Positions 32,401-42,801 of a DNA stretch of 64,000 nt are shown here, piece by piece. Origin of the DNA: Rebecca billardiae RCC1528 (taxonomy: Eukaryota; Haptophyta); the NCBI GenBank assembly GCA_965240325.2, contig OZ251225.1, positions 2,852,001-2,916,000 on the forward strand. The letters run 5' to 3'. The position numbers and the translations under genes are program-made. Under the pieces are notes generated by a model. The model saw only the letters and a list, made by a program, of their open reading frames with translations, was not told the origin of the DNA and did not search any database. How positions within the stretch are numbered: position 1 is the stretch's first letter; every line of letters begins with the position of its first letter.

Positions 32401-35400
32401 CACACGTTGCCAAAGGGGTCGAGCGCGACGAGGCGGATCTTGGGGAGCAGCGTGCCGTGCTGCGCGGTGTGCTGCCACGCCTGCCGGCTGTCGCCCAGCT
32501 CGCCGCCCTCCGAGACCACCGCGACGTCCGCCGGCCAGCCCGGCGCGCACTCGAGCGCGTGCTCAGTTGTGACGGTCACGGCGGGCTCGGCGCGCGACAA
32601 GGAGACGCTTAAGCTGAGCACGAGCTTGCACCGCTGCCCGGCGCGCGTCTTCGGGAGCTGCAGCGCGTGCCCGGCGGGCTGCGGCACGAGGCGCAGCCGG
32701 CGCAGCCGCACCAGCTGCACCTTGCCGTGGCACGCCGCCGGGTCCACCCGGCCGCCGAGCGCCGCATCGCCCGCCTCCACGTCCTCTGGAGAGCGGCTCT
32801 CCTTGCTCAGCGCAAGCGGCACACGCACGCTCTCGCCGCCGTCGGCGGAGATGATCGCCGTCGCGCCGCTCAGCTTGACGCCGCCGGCGGCGTCGGGCTC
32901 GGCGGGCCTGAGCGCGACGGCGCGGCGGTGCTCGTCGCACGCGAACAGCGCCAGCTCCGGCAGCGCCTCGCCCAGCCGCACCACCTGCTGCCGCTGCTGC
33001 GGCTGCGTGCCCCGCTCGGCGCGGCCCGCGGGAGCTTGCCACACAAGATGAGGCGTCACGCGCGTGCCGATGCGCACCTCAAAGTCGAAGCTCGCGCGGA
33101 ACGGGTCCTTCTTGGGCGGCTCCGCGCCACCCTCCGCGCGCTCGGCGCGGGGCGGCGGCAGCGCGCGCGGATGCAGCTCGGCCTCCGTCGCGATGTCGTC
33201 CGACTCGATTGACACTGAGTACCGCCCAGGCGGAAGCGCCGTGCCGCGCGCCGCCGCCGCGCCCGTGCGGCCGGCCAGGGCGGCAAAGGCAAAGGAGTGG
33301 CCGCTCTGGCCGTGCAGGGGCTTCCGCGTGGCGGCGGCTTCGCCCACGCACACGACCGGACCGCCCGCGGCGTGCGGCAGCCTGAGCAGCTTCACTCTGA
33401 GCTCGAGCACGCCGCCAAAGCCGTGCGCGTCGCCGCCGCAGCGCGCGTACACGATCAGCCGGTCGGGCGAGTCGGCGAGCGGCGCGGCGCCGACAGGCTC
33501 CTCCTGCGGCGACGCCGGATCCGCCGGCTTCTCCCGGTACCACGCCGCCTCGACGGACTGCGGCAGCAGCGCGCGCAGCTTCGCCACCTCCGCCTCCACC
33601 TGCTCGGGCTTGACGCACACGTCCGCTGCCGTGCCCACCATGCTGAGGTCGAGGTGCTCGTATCGCTCGAGCAGCTGCGCGCGCAGCTCTTTGGCCGACT
33701 GGTCTGCGCGCACGCTCTCGCGCGTGTGCACGCGCAGCACGTAGGCGTGGAACCCCTCCGTGAGCGAGGGCTCGGGCCTGCCCCGCTTCGAGACGAAGTG
33801 CACCACGCGGCCCGTCATGAACGCGCGGCCTCGCTTGTACCGGATGTACACCGGGGGCCGCTCGGCCGAAGACACGTCGAGCTCCTTGCCCATGAAGCGC
33901 AGCCGGCGCAGCCGCCACTCCTCGTGGCCGTCCGCGCCGGTCTCGCGCTCGCACGGCACGCTCACGTCCACCACCACGTCCTCGTCGCGCTTCGCCATGT
34001 CCGCCAGGTACCGCTGCACGAAGAAGGTCTCGGGCACAACGGGCGCGCCGTCCTTGGGCAGCGCGGGCTCGCGCGGCTGAGGCTCGAGCAGCGCGCGCGT
34101 GCCGCGGCCGAGCGGCGCCGGCCCCGCGGCGGTCTCGTCGGCGACGAAGGTGTACGCCTTGACGCAGCGCAGCACGCTCTGCGCGTCCTGCAGCTGCGCC
34201 TTGTTCTTCGTCGCGGCGAACGTGGGCGGGAGGAAGAGAAGGCCGAACACTCTGTCGAAGCACTCGGGCCGCGCCGCGTCCACAGTGCCCGGGTCATGCC
34301 GCTGCCGCTGCGGCGGCAGCATCCACGGGAAGCGCAGCGGCGTCTGCGTGGGCAGCCGGCATCCGTTCTGCACGACCACCAGCCCAGGCTGCACCGTGCG
34401 CGTCGGCGGCACGAGCCTGCCCTTCGACTCCACCGAGTCGATCTTGGGCAGGTAGTAGAGGATCGCCAGCCCACGCATCGCGTGCGGCACCTTCTGCTGC
34501 GCGCCGCTGTGGAAGCTGAGCTCGAGCCGCAGCGCGAGCGAGGTGCCCCAGCGCCGCGCGAGCGGCAGCTGGGCGGGCGCGCCCACGCCGTTGATCTCGC
34601 ACTCGTGCTCGATGATCTCGCGGTTCAGCTGCAGCAGCCGGCCGATCGGCGGGCCGGCGAACGGGTACTCGAGCTCGCCGCCAGGCTCGAGCTCTCTCGC
34701 CGGCACGCCGCGGCCGAGCCGGACGAGCGGCGCGTCGTCGCTCCAGCGCAGGTCGAGGCGCAGCTGCTGCAGCGGGCGGGTGCGCACCGCGCCCACGCCG
34801 CCGTGCAGCAGCGCGTAGTACACGTCGTTCACGTAGCTCGTCAGCTGCTCGCGCAGGTGCTCGCGGTTGGCCGCCAGCCTGTCGCAGAACGCCGGGTCCA
34901 GCCGGAAGAGCGTGATCCGAGTGAAGCGCGCGCCCCAGCCCTTGGCGCTCAGCAGCTCGCGCTCGAGGTCGTCGGGCTGCGTGGTGCTCGAGTGCGAGCG
35001 CCACACATGCTCGCCCCTCGACTCGTGGTCGCGGCTCTGCTGGATGTCGAAGGTGAACTCCTGTACCTCCTTCATCTCGGAGGACACCCCGGCGAGCGAG
35101 CGCGCGCGCCACGCGCCGCGGCCCGCGGTGAGCTGCGAGGCGGCGCCCTTGAGGCCGACGCCGTACTTCGAGATGAGGCCGGGGCAGAGCGAGCCGCGCG
35201 TGTTGTACTTGACGCCGCCGCGGCCGACGCGCTCGTCGGAGCCGTGGTTCGTCCGGCCGAGCTTCATCATCGCGCGCATGTCCTCCTTCGTCGCGCCCGG
35301 GCCGTTGTCGATGGAGCTGCGGCGCGGCGGATGCGGGCGCGCCGGGCGGGCAGGAGCCTCAGTGGCCGGGCGGGCGGCCCGACGCGCGTGCGCGCGCGCT

Positions 35401-36200
35401 CGTGGGCCGTGGGGGGCACGCGGCCGCGCACTCCCGACGCGCGCGGGGCGTGGGGCGCGTGGGGCGTGAGGCGCACGCGGCTGCGCACTCGATCGTCCGC
35501 GCAGAGGGCGAGATCAGCAGCTGGATCCACACGTGCTCGTCGCCCGAGCGCCTGCGCGCCTTGGCGAATGCGTACATGTCGCGCGCCTTCGCGATCACCT
35601 GCGCGTACTCCGCCGAGCCCACCGCCGTCTCGATCGTGTTCATGTAGATGTCCTTCGGGCAGACGAGCTTGCTCACCGGGAAGGCCTCGAGCCCGCACAG
35701 CACCCGGACCCTCAGGCCGTCCGCCAAGAGCTCGGGGCAGGCCTTCTCGAAGAGCACGTCCGCCGCCGTCTCGCGCAGCGTGGGCTCGCAGCTCCCCAGC
35801 TTGGCGCTCATGTCGCGCAGGCCGTCCTGCACATAGCAGTTTGGATCGTCGATGAAGCGCCTCAACAAGCGCTGCAGCGCTCGGACGACGTCCGAGACCT
35901 TGAGCCGCAGCTCGTCGACGAACTTCTCAAAGTGGTAGCGCACCGCGGCCTGCACGTGGTTGTCGAGCAGCTCCTTGATCGCGTTCTCGTGGAGGAAGTC
36001 CTCCGCGATCGATTCGGTGAGCACCTCCGTGCCCGGCGTGCAGTCCTCCTCCACCGCCCCGAGCAGCGCCGGCTCCGCCGGCGCGCGAGCTTGCATCGAG
36101 GTCGCCGCGGATGAGCTCGAGCGCGAGGCCCTTGCGCTGCGAGCGCGTCGAGTCGTCCACGCTGGGCCACCGCCGCTGCACCAGCTCGAGCAGCGCGTGC
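29413..36200 (-). CDS. SMCHD1-like GHKL ATPase, 5' end uncertain
   Basis: Probable nuclear chromatin or DNA-repair ATPase. Bergerat-fold motifs appear in order: AIKELLDNHVQA near 35975 (motif I), TIDSIDNGPGATKED across a splice at 35489/35316 (motif II) and LISKYGVGLKGAASQL near 35175 (motif III). The long remainder (about 1300 residues) alternates beta-rich segments like the Ig-type repeats of SMCHD1 and plant GMI1. Exons placed: up to about 36110 to 35489, 35316-30504 and 30318-29413; introns 35317-35488 and 30319-30503 are GT-AG with GTGCGC donors. An upstream segment (LHALLELVQRRWPSVDDS, near 36170) looks coding in another frame, so the true start and first splice are unresolved. About 140 residues separate motifs I and II, much more than in relatives. 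No SMC hinge is recognisable; the last exon instead encodes proline-rich repeats and the tail shared with the Rep-like gene. Confidence 0.75.
29440..30045 (-). repeat. Tail duplication, copy B (last exon of the GHKL ATPase gene)
   Basis: Partner of 27977-28560 in direct orientation, about 1.46 kb away. It encodes the same order of elements: PAKRARTLPRG, CPSCRAEVVFVLDDD, coiled coil, RRNGN-GRKGGALDAP and the acidic end. Copy B has an extra DDDDDS stretch that copy A lacks, and copy A has an extra EGPRAQ. Confidence 0.92.
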
Positions 36201-36210
36201 AGCGTAGCAC

Positions 36211-36614
36211 AGGGTAAGGGTGGTCGTGTCCACCGTGCGGCTGAGACCTTTGCGGCTGAGACAGCTGAGACCTTTGCCCCGTCCACCCAAGGGCTACCGC
36301 CCTTGAAGCAAGGGCCGTACTTGAAGGGCGGTCCTTGGTCCACCACTCTCAACTCCACCTGTCTCCAGTCGATCTACCAACCGGAGTTGAGAGTACTCTT
36401 GGTTGAGAGTTCTGTCGATCGGGCGGCCACTGCCCACTGCCCACTGGCCGGCCGGGCCTGCACTTCCGTCACGCAATGATGGCGGACGGTGCTTGACTCG
36501 GCATGTCGCGCATGACGGCCAGCTGGCGCAGCAGCATGCCGACCTACTGCGCCAGTGCGCTGTGCGGCTGAAGGACTGCGTGCGCGCATGCTTTATTCAT
36601 TCATGCGCTTGCAC
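36211..36614. other. Intergenic region with short repeats
   Basis: Probable promoter of the GHKL ATPase gene and 3' end of the TIR-TPR gene. It contains two copies of GCTGAGACCTTTGC near 36239 and 36263, a perfect 11-bp inverted repeat (36346-36356 with 36383-36393) and CACTGCC repeats near 36430. No gene is recognisable. Confidence 0.5.
36346..36393. repeat. Perfect 11-bp inverted repeat
   Basis: CTCTCAACTCC at 36346-36356 pairs with GGAGTTGAGAG at 36383-36393 across 26 bases. It lies upstream of the GHKL ATPase coding start, so a transcription-factor site pair or a leader hairpin is possible. Confidence 0.6.
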
Positions 36615-39005
36615 TCATGCGCGGGCCGGGGACACGCCCCACAGCTGTGTCGAGAGCGAGGAGACGCGCGCGAGGCTCGCCCGGGCCGCCCGCGTGCGCG
36701 GGTCATCCGCGCCGTACTTGAGGTGCCACCCCTCCGCGGCGCGCTTGAACAGCGCCGCCGCCTCGTCCAGCTCGCCCTGGTCGTGCAGTGCGACCGCCAA
36801 GTTGTTCACCGTGAGTAGCACGTGCGAGTCGTCGCGGCCGAGCGTGCGCTCGCGCGCGCCGAGCGTGCGCCGGTGCAGCGCGACCGCCTCGCCGAGCTTG
36901 TGCCCGTGGCGCAGCGCCTCGGCGAGCGTGTTCGCCAGGTTGAGCGTGTCCGCGTGCTCTGGCCCGAGGTCGCGCTCGCTCGCCGCCAGCGCCCTGCGCA
37001 GCAGCGCCTCCGCCTCGGCGTGCTGCCCGGCCGAGAAGAGCGTCGCGGCGAGGCTGCCGACCGTGGAGATGGTGGAGGGGTGGTCCCGGCCGAGCGAGCG
37101 CTCCTTCACCTCGAGCGCCTTGCGGTACAGCCCGATCGCCTTCTCATTCTCCCCCTTCTCGCGCAGCGACGTCGCGAGGTTGTGCGTCGACACGAGCGTG
37201 TCCGGATGCTCTGGCCCGAGCGTGCGCAGCCGCGCGTCGAGCGCGCGCCGGTGCAGCTTGGTGGAGGCGTCGAGCTCGCCCTGCGTGCGCAGCACGGCGG
37301 CGAGGTTGTTCACCGAGACGAGCGTGTCGGCGTGCTCCGCGCCGAGCGCGCGCTCGCGCGTCTCGAGCACGCGCCGGTGCAGCTCGGCGCACTCCGCCAC
37401 TTGCCCCTTCGCCAGCAGGACGGCAGCGAGGTTGTTCAGCGCGGTGAGCGTCCCGGGGTGCTCTGCGCCCAGCGTGCGCTCGGACGCGGCGAGCACGCGG
37501 CGCTGGAGCTCCTCCGCCTTGGCGAGCTTGCCCTGCGCGCAGAAGAGCTGCGCGAGGTTGTTCACCGCGTTCAGCGTGTCCGGGTGCTCCGGCCCCAGCG
37601 TGCGCGACATCCCGGTGATCGCCCTGCGCTGCAGCTCTGCGCTCTCGTCGTGTCGGCCCAGGTCGTGTAGCACGACTCCGAGCTCAGAGGCCGCGCCGAG
37701 CGTGCGCCGGTGGTCCGGCCCGCTGGTGCGCTCCTCGGCGTCGAGCGCGCGGCGGAGGAGCACGGACGCCTCCTCGAGCCGGCCGCGCGCGTGCAGCACC
37801 GCCGCGAGGTTGCTCACCGACGCGAGCGTGCGCGGGTGCTCGGGCCCGAGCGCACGCTCCGCCGCCTCGAGCGCGCGGCTGTGGACCTGCGCCGCCTCCG
37901 CCAGCTGCCCCTTGGCGTGGAGCACGCTCGCGAGCTCGTTGAGGCTGCCGAGCGCGTCGGCGTCGGCGCGGATGCCGGCACAGCGCACGAGCGCGACGGC
38001 CAGCGCGTGCGGCACGCACGGCAGCGCGCTCAGCGCCGCGACGTGCGCGCCCACGTGCCGCGTGCCTTCTCTCAGAAGCTCCTCTGCCGAGTCGAGCCGA
38101 CCCTGCGCGCGCGCGAGCTGCGCGATGGAGCGCCGCAGCTTGGCGTCGGTGGGTCGGGCGGCGAGGAGGGCCTCCGCCTCGGACGCGAGGCACGCGCGCA
38201 CCACGTCCTGCGCGTGCACCTCCAGCTGCCGCGCGCCCCCCGCCACGCCCCCCTCCACGTGCTCGGCGATGCGCTCCGCGTCAGCCGGCGCGCTCGCGCT
38301 CGCCCTCGGCAGAGACACGTCCGAGACCGCGCGGAGCAGCTCGGAGAAGTGCTCGGCGAGCGCGTCGTTGAAGTGGGCGCGCTCGCGCGGGGGCATGTGC
38401 ATCGTCACCGGCTTGCTGCGCATGAAGCTCTCCGCCAGCTCGAGGATGCACCACGCTCGCTCGAGCACAACAGGCCGGCTCCAAGGCCAATGCAGCACGA
38501 CCGTGCGCTCGGCCGCGTCGATGGTGCGGCCGAACTGGCGCTGGAGGTAGCCGTCGGGGAGGCGCTCGAGCCACTGGTTGTGCGTGAGCACGCACAGCCA
38601 CATCCCCTCGTCCTCGCCCACCGTCTCCTCCAGCGCCGCCACCACGTCCGTGAAGTGGTACGACCACGCGTGGATCACAAAGACGTCCGCCTTGCGCGTG
38701 CGCGGCTTGGGGAGGGTCGAGACGTAGGACGCGCGCTCGCGGGCGGTCATCGGCATCACGATCTCGTGGCACACGTCCGTGGTGGTGAGCGGCTCGCCGG
38801 CGGGGCGCACCTCGCCCGTCCACGGCCGAACCCACGTGCCCGCCACCGCCTGCCGCGACGCCGCCCAGCCGCCCAGCTCGCGCAGCACGTCCAGGCTGAC
38901 GCCGCGCACGTCAGAGCGCGTGGGCGACAGCCCATCGCCCCCGGCGCCCGCGCTGTCGTCCCATGCCGAGCCCCCACCGCACGGTCTCCCGAGCGCGGCA
39001 CCCAT
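36615..39005 (-). CDS. TIR-like domain fused to kinesin-light-chain-type TPR array
   Basis: Single exon, 796 residues, starting at the ATG at 39005. Residues 100-225 form an alpha/beta domain beginning KADVFVIHAWSYHFTDVV, with a WLCVLTHNQW strand and RPVVLERAWCILEL. It resembles the TIR-like domain that many protists join to TPRs or ankyrins. From about residue 350 there are about ten 42-residue TPRs with the consensus LGPEHPDTL..VNNLA..L..QGK..EAE.L.RRAL, the type found in kinesin light chain and nephrocystin-3. TPRs bind partner proteins. TIR domains either assemble signalling complexes or cleave NAD; I could not identify a definite catalytic glutamate. The function is therefore unknown, with a sensing or scaffold role as inference. 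Repeat units are close to one another at DNA level, suggesting recent internal duplication. Confidence 0.85.
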   Translation of the reverse strand: MGAALGRPCGGGSAWDDSAGAGGDGLSPTRSDVRGVSLDVLRELGGWAASRQAVAGTWVRPWTGEVRPAGEPLTTTDVCHEIVMPMTARERASYVSTLPKPRTRKADVFVIHAWSYHFTDVVAALEETVGEDEGMWLCVLTHNQWLERLPDGYLQRQFGRTIDAAERTVVLHWPWSRPVVLERAWCILELAESFMRSKPVTMHMPPRERAHFNDALAEHFSELLRAVSDVSLPRASASAPADAERIAEHVEGGVAGGARQLEVHAQDVVRACLASEAEALLAARPTDAKLRRSIAQLARAQGRLDSAEELLREGTRHVGAHVAALSALPCVPHALAVALVRCAGIRADADALGSLNELASVLHAKGQLAEAAQVHSRALEAAERALGPEHPRTLASVSNLAAVLHARGRLEEASVLLRRALDAEERTSGPDHRRTLGAASELGVVLHDLGRHDESAELQRRAITGMSRTLGPEHPDTLNAVNNLAQLFCAQGKLAKAEELQRRVLAASERTLGAEHPGTLTALNNLAAVLLAKGQVAECAELHRRVLETRERALGAEHADTLVSVNNLAAVLRTQGELDASTKLHRRALDARLRTLGPEHPDTLVSTHNLATSLREKGENEKAIGLYRKALEVKERSLGRDHPSTISTVGSLAATLFSAGQHAEAEALLRRALAASERDLGPEHADTLNLANTLAEALRHGHKLGEAVALHRRTLGARERTLGRDDSHVLLTVNNLAVALHDQGELDEAAALFKRAAEGWHLKYGADDPRTRAARASLARVSSLSTQLWGVSPARA

Positions 39006-39420
39006 CGCCGCCGCGCGAGCACGCGAGGGAGCGCGCGAGCGTGATTTCGGTTGAACCGCCCTGTCGTGTACGCACTTCCGCGGAGCGGAGCCCTCGCGTT
39101 CGCAGCCTTGGCGCAGCGGCGGTTCCCCAAGCCGGACTCATTCTATGATTTAAAGACTATTGCAATGTCGAGCTCGTATTATTGAATATTGATGAGCGTC
39201 TTCGAAGTCTCGGACCGTTGAAATATGAGGCGGGGTTCCATGGCGGGCAAACCTTGACAGTATCTCAACTAGCTACTTCACAGTGGCAGCAGCTGTCGTC
39301 GGACGACATCACGTCGACCTCAATCAAGGCAGACGACCCCGTCAGTTGCCGTGTCCATTATTGCCTACTGGCACATATATTGTCATCAGCAGCCAGACCA
39401 TCGGAATTGCACCGTAGTGC
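39006..39420. other. Intergenic region between the TIR-TPR gene and LHC copy 1
   Basis: Contains the presumed TIR-TPR promoter and the LHC copy 1 3' flank. Bases 39335-39420 are a diverged copy of the flank found after LHC copies 2 and 3, lacking about 28 bases present in those. Confidence 0.6.
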
Positions 39421-40182
39421 TTAGCCGGTGCGGAACGACGAGATCGCGAACGCGTCGTTGAAGAAGTTCATCACTGCCGGGTTGAGGAAGAGAGGCTTGA
39501 AGAGCCAGGGCGTGAGCTGCGTGATCGGCGTCTTGGTGATCGCCTCCTCGATCACGTACGTCGTGACGGCGACCATCGCCAGTCTGCCGTTGTTAATCTC
39601 CTTCTCCTGCATGTCGCGGCGCGCGTCGCGCGACGCGCCACCGAGGATGTTGAGCGGGTCGAAGCCAAAGTCGCCGGGCAGCCACGCGTCGCCCTGCTCG
39701 TCCTTGAGCTTGAGCGAGTAGAGATCGATCGCGCCGATCGCGACGAAGAAGGCGGCGAGCACGATCGGGATCGCACCCTGCTCGAGCCCGCCGTTCAGCA
39801 CCGACGGCGTGCGGCCTGCCGTCTCTGTGAGCAGCAGCGGCTCGCGCAGCGTGCGCGAGAGCGCGGGGTTGAGGAGCTCCTGCACGGGCCACGCGAGGCC
39901 GGCGAGCATGGCGAGCCGGCCGTGGCGCAGCTCGGCCTCGCGGTAATCCCGGAGCACGAACGCCGGCGAGCGCTCCTTCTGGTTCGCCGAGCCGAGGTTG
40001 AGGTCAACCGCCGCGAGGTTGAGCGGGTCGAAGCCGTAGTCGGCGACCATCGTGCCATCGAGCGCCGGTGACTTTGATGCGGCCGTCGGCTGCGTCGGCG
40101 ACTTGGCCGCGGCCTTCGACCGCGAGGGCGGCGGGTTGATCGGGTCGAGGAGCGCGAGCGACGCGGTGACGATGTGGAACAT
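39421..40182 (-). CDS. Light-harvesting chlorophyll a/c-binding protein, tandem copy 1
   Basis: Thylakoid antenna protein that binds chlorophylls and carotenoids. It has 253 residues. Helix 1 carries REAELRHGRLAMLAG and helix 3 KEINNGRLAMVAV, the paired Glu/Arg chlorophyll-binding motifs; helix 2 is IPIVLAAFFVAIGAIDLYSL. Unusually, a GFDPLN motif precedes both helix 1 and helix 3. The N-terminus (MFHIVTASLALLDP) is short and hydrophobic, like the signal part of a bipartite plastid target. The start is fixed by comparison with copy 3. Copy 1 is the most diverged: SANQKERSPAF, KDEQGDAWLPG, MQEKE and LFLNP, where the other two read SASQKERSQAF, KEEQGEWWLPG, MQAKE and LYLNP. Confidence 0.94.
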   Translation of the reverse strand: MFHIVTASLALLDPINPPPSRSKAAAKSPTQPTAASKSPALDGTMVADYGFDPLNLAAVDLNLGSANQKERSPAFVLRDYREAELRHGRLAMLAGLAWPVQELLNPALSRTLREPLLLTETAGRTPSVLNGGLEQGAIPIVLAAFFVAIGAIDLYSLKLKDEQGDAWLPGDFGFDPLNILGGASRDARRDMQEKEINNGRLAMVAVTTYVIEEAITKTPITQLTPWLFKPLFLNPAVMNFFNDAFAISSFRTG

Positions 40183-40872
40183 GACGGACGTGAGCGTGAG
40201 TGTGAGAACTGAGACCGGGTTCGAGATCCGCGGATTCGCGTCTTCGCGAAGTCTGCAGTCGGACCGACCGGACCGGACCAACCCCACGCCGGGACACCGA
40301 ATGGCGAATGTGGAAGGTCTCTCCATGGCCGGCCGGCCGTTGTGTTTTCACGGGGACGGCCGCGACGACCGACATGCTCGCGGACCGCGCGAGCCCTGGC
40401 AGGCGCGCGGGCTCGTCGGGGCAGCAATGCGAGTTCCCCAAACATATGGGCAAGCTCAAACCGACGCGTACACCGCCTCCCGAGCGCTTCTCCGCGATCC
40501 TGCATTGGCACGCACAAGGCTCGAGATAGCCCCGAAACGCACGCGTGCCCACTTCTCGTGCGCAAACGCGTGTGCGACGCCGAAACCGCTGACGGAGACG
40601 CAACGCCGGACCACCCGATGCCCGCCGTTCCACCCGCGCGCCCCGCACCGCGGCAAGCTCGCCCGCTGTCGAGCCTGGAAGAGGGCTCCCTGCATCAGCC
40701 ACATGCGCGACGGTTCACGCAGCTCTTCACGGACACGTATCGGGTAAACACTCACTACCCGATATCTCATGGCGCCCGGGCAAACCTATATCTCGTCATC
40801 ACTACTTCGTCGCTTGACCGCTGAGGTCCTACTCAGTCGCAGGGTCTTTTAGCGCATGCATGAAGTCGCCGC
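40183..40872 (-). repeat. Duplicated 5' flank, upstream of LHC copy 1
   Basis: Nearly identical to 41869-42552 upstream of copy 2, with a few substitutions and small indels. It includes the presumed promoter. A 9-bp inverted repeat, TATCGGGTA/TACCCGATA, sits at 40738-40764. The long open frames across it are products of GC bias and duplication. Confidence 0.9.
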
Positions 40873-40975
40873 GAACGTCAGCCGGTCGTGCCGGTCGTCC
40901 CTGATCGCGGATCCGCGGCGGATCGGGATCCGGCCTGGAAGCCCAGATATATGTCGTCGTCGAACAACGCGTACA

Positions 40976-41106
40976 TCGTCACATCGCGACCCCGTCAGCC
41001 TTGCAGCGTCCATGATTGCCTAGTGGCACGTATATTGTCATCAGCAGACAGCGCGATAGGACTTCGCTGACAGTAACCATCGGAATTGCACCGCGGTGCT
41101 TAGGCC
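40976..41106 (-). repeat. Duplicated 3' flank of LHC copy 2
   Basis: Matches 42671-42801 after copy 3 almost base for base and 39335-39420 more distantly. Copy 2 carries a 7-base insertion next to its stop codon (TTAGGCCTTAGCC, against TTAGCC in copy 3). This segment probably contains the 3' untranslated region. Confidence 0.88.
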
Positions 41107-41868
41107 TTAGCCGGTGCGGAACGATGAGATCGCGAACGCGTCGTTGAAGAAGTTCATCACCGCCGGGTTGAGGTACAGTGGCTTGAAGAGCCAGGGCGTG
41201 AGCTGCGTGATCGGCGTCTTGGTGATCGCCTCCTCGATCACGTACGTCGTGACGGCGACCATCGCCAGCCTGCCGTTGTTGATCTCCTTCGCCTGCATGT
41301 CGCGGCGCGCGTCGCGCGACGCGCCACCGAGGATGTTGAGCGGGTCGAAGCCAAAGTCGCCGGGCAGCCACCACTCGCCCTGCTCTTCCTTGAGCTTGAG
41401 CGAGTAGAGATCGATCGCGCCGATCGCGACGAAGAAGGCGGCGAGCACGATCGGGATCGCACCCTGCTCGAGCCCGCCGTTCAGCACCGACGGCGTGCGG
41501 CCTGCCGTCTCTGTGAGCAGCAGCGGCTCGCGCAGCGTGCGCGAGAGCGCGGGGTTGAGGAGCTCCTGCACGGGCCACGCGAGGCCGGCGAGCATGGCGA
41601 GCCGGCCGTGGCGCAGCTCGGCCTCGCGGTAATCCCGGAGCACGAACGCCTGCGAGCGCTCCTTCTGGCTCGCCGAGCCAAGGTTGAGGTCAACCGCCGC
41701 GAGGTTGAGCGGGTCGAAGCCGTAGTCGGCGACCATCGTGCCATCGAGCGCCGGCGACTTTGATGCGGCCGTCGGCTGCGTCGGCGACTTGGCCGCGGCC
41801 TTCGACCGCGAGGGCGGCGGGTTGATCGGGTCGAGGAGCGCGAGCGACGCGGTGACGATGTGGAACAT
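41107..41868 (-). CDS. Light-harvesting chlorophyll a/c-binding protein, tandem copy 2
   Basis: Also 253 residues and intact, with the same two Glu/Arg helix motifs and the doubled GFDPLN motif as copy 1. It appears identical to copy 3 apart from SKAAAK (SKAAVK in copy 3), so the two were copied or homogenised recently. It begins 1686 bases from copy 1 in the same orientation. Its upstream region is shared with copy 1 and its downstream region with copy 3. A longer open frame extends upstream to 42264, but that extension has no counterpart in copy 3, so I place the start at the ATG at 41868. Confidence 0.94.
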   Translation of the reverse strand: MFHIVTASLALLDPINPPPSRSKAAAKSPTQPTAASKSPALDGTMVADYGFDPLNLAAVDLNLGSASQKERSQAFVLRDYREAELRHGRLAMLAGLAWPVQELLNPALSRTLREPLLLTETAGRTPSVLNGGLEQGAIPIVLAAFFVAIGAIDLYSLKLKEEQGEWWLPGDFGFDPLNILGGASRDARRDMQAKEINNGRLAMVAVTTYVIEEAITKTPITQLTPWLFKPLYLNPAVMNFFNDAFAISSFRTG

Positions 41869-42552
41869 GACGGACGTGAGCGTGAGTGTGAGAACTGAGA
41901 CCGGGTTCGAGATCCGCGGATTCGCGTCTTCGCGAAGTCTGCAGTCGGACCGACCGGACCGGACCAACCCCACGCCGGGACACCGAATGGCGAATGTGGA
42001 AGGTCTCCATGGCCGGCCGGCCGTTGTGTTTTCACGGGGACGGCCGCGACGACCGACATGCTCGCGGACCGCGCGCGCCCTGGCAGGCGCGCGGGCTCGT
42101 CGGGGCAGCAATGTGAGTTCCCCAAACATATGGGCAAGCTCAAACCGACGCGTACACCGCCTCCCGAGCGCTTCTCCGCGATCCTGCATTGGCACGCACA
42201 AGGCTCGAGATAGCCCCGAAACGCACGCGTGCCCACTTCTCGTGCGCAAACGCGTGTGCGACACCGAAACCGCTGACGGAGACGCAACGCCGGACCACCC
42301 GATGCCCGCCGTTCCACCCGCGCGCCCCGCACCGTGGCAAGCTCGCCCGCTGTCGAGCCTGGAAGAGGGCTCCCTGCATCAGCCACATGCGCGACGGTTC
42401 ACGCAGCTCTTCACGGACACGTATCGGGTAAACACTCACTACCCGATATCTCATGGCGCCCGGGCGCAAACCTATATCTCGTCATCACTACTTCGTCGCT
42501 TGACCGCTTTGGCCTGAGGTCTTACTCAGGATCTTTTAGCGCATGAAGTCGC
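41869..42552 (-). repeat. Duplicated 5' flank, upstream of LHC copy 2
   Basis: Partner of 40183-40872. The 9-bp inverted repeat is retained at 42422-42448. Similarity fades just past GCATGAAGTCGCC on both copies, marking one end of the duplicated unit. Confidence 0.9.
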
Positions 42553-42670
42553 CGTCAGCGGTCGTCCCGCGATCGATCGCCCGATCGGCCGGGAGCCCGG
42601 CGGGCCGGGGTGACTGCTGCCACTGGGTCTGGGACTGGGTGAGGGCAGTCTTAGCTATGTCGTCGAACGG

Positions 42671-42801
42671 CGTACATGCATCACATCGCGACCCCGTCAG
42701 CCTTGCAGCGTCCATGATTGCCTAGTGGCACGTATATTGTCATCAGCAGACAGCGCGATAGGACTTCGCTGACAGTAACCATCGGAATTGCACCGCGGTG
42801 C
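42671..42801 (-). repeat. Duplicated 3' flank of LHC copy 3
   Basis: Partner of 40976-41106, starting near CATCACATCGCGACCCCG and running to the stop codon. Together with the gene it defines the repeated block shared by all three copies. Confidence 0.88.

Noticed and set aside
40052-42517. Long open frames in the LHC upstream regions, repeated in both copies
   Set aside because: Their conservation is explained by duplication of promoter DNA. They are absent upstream of copy 3 and have no coding character.
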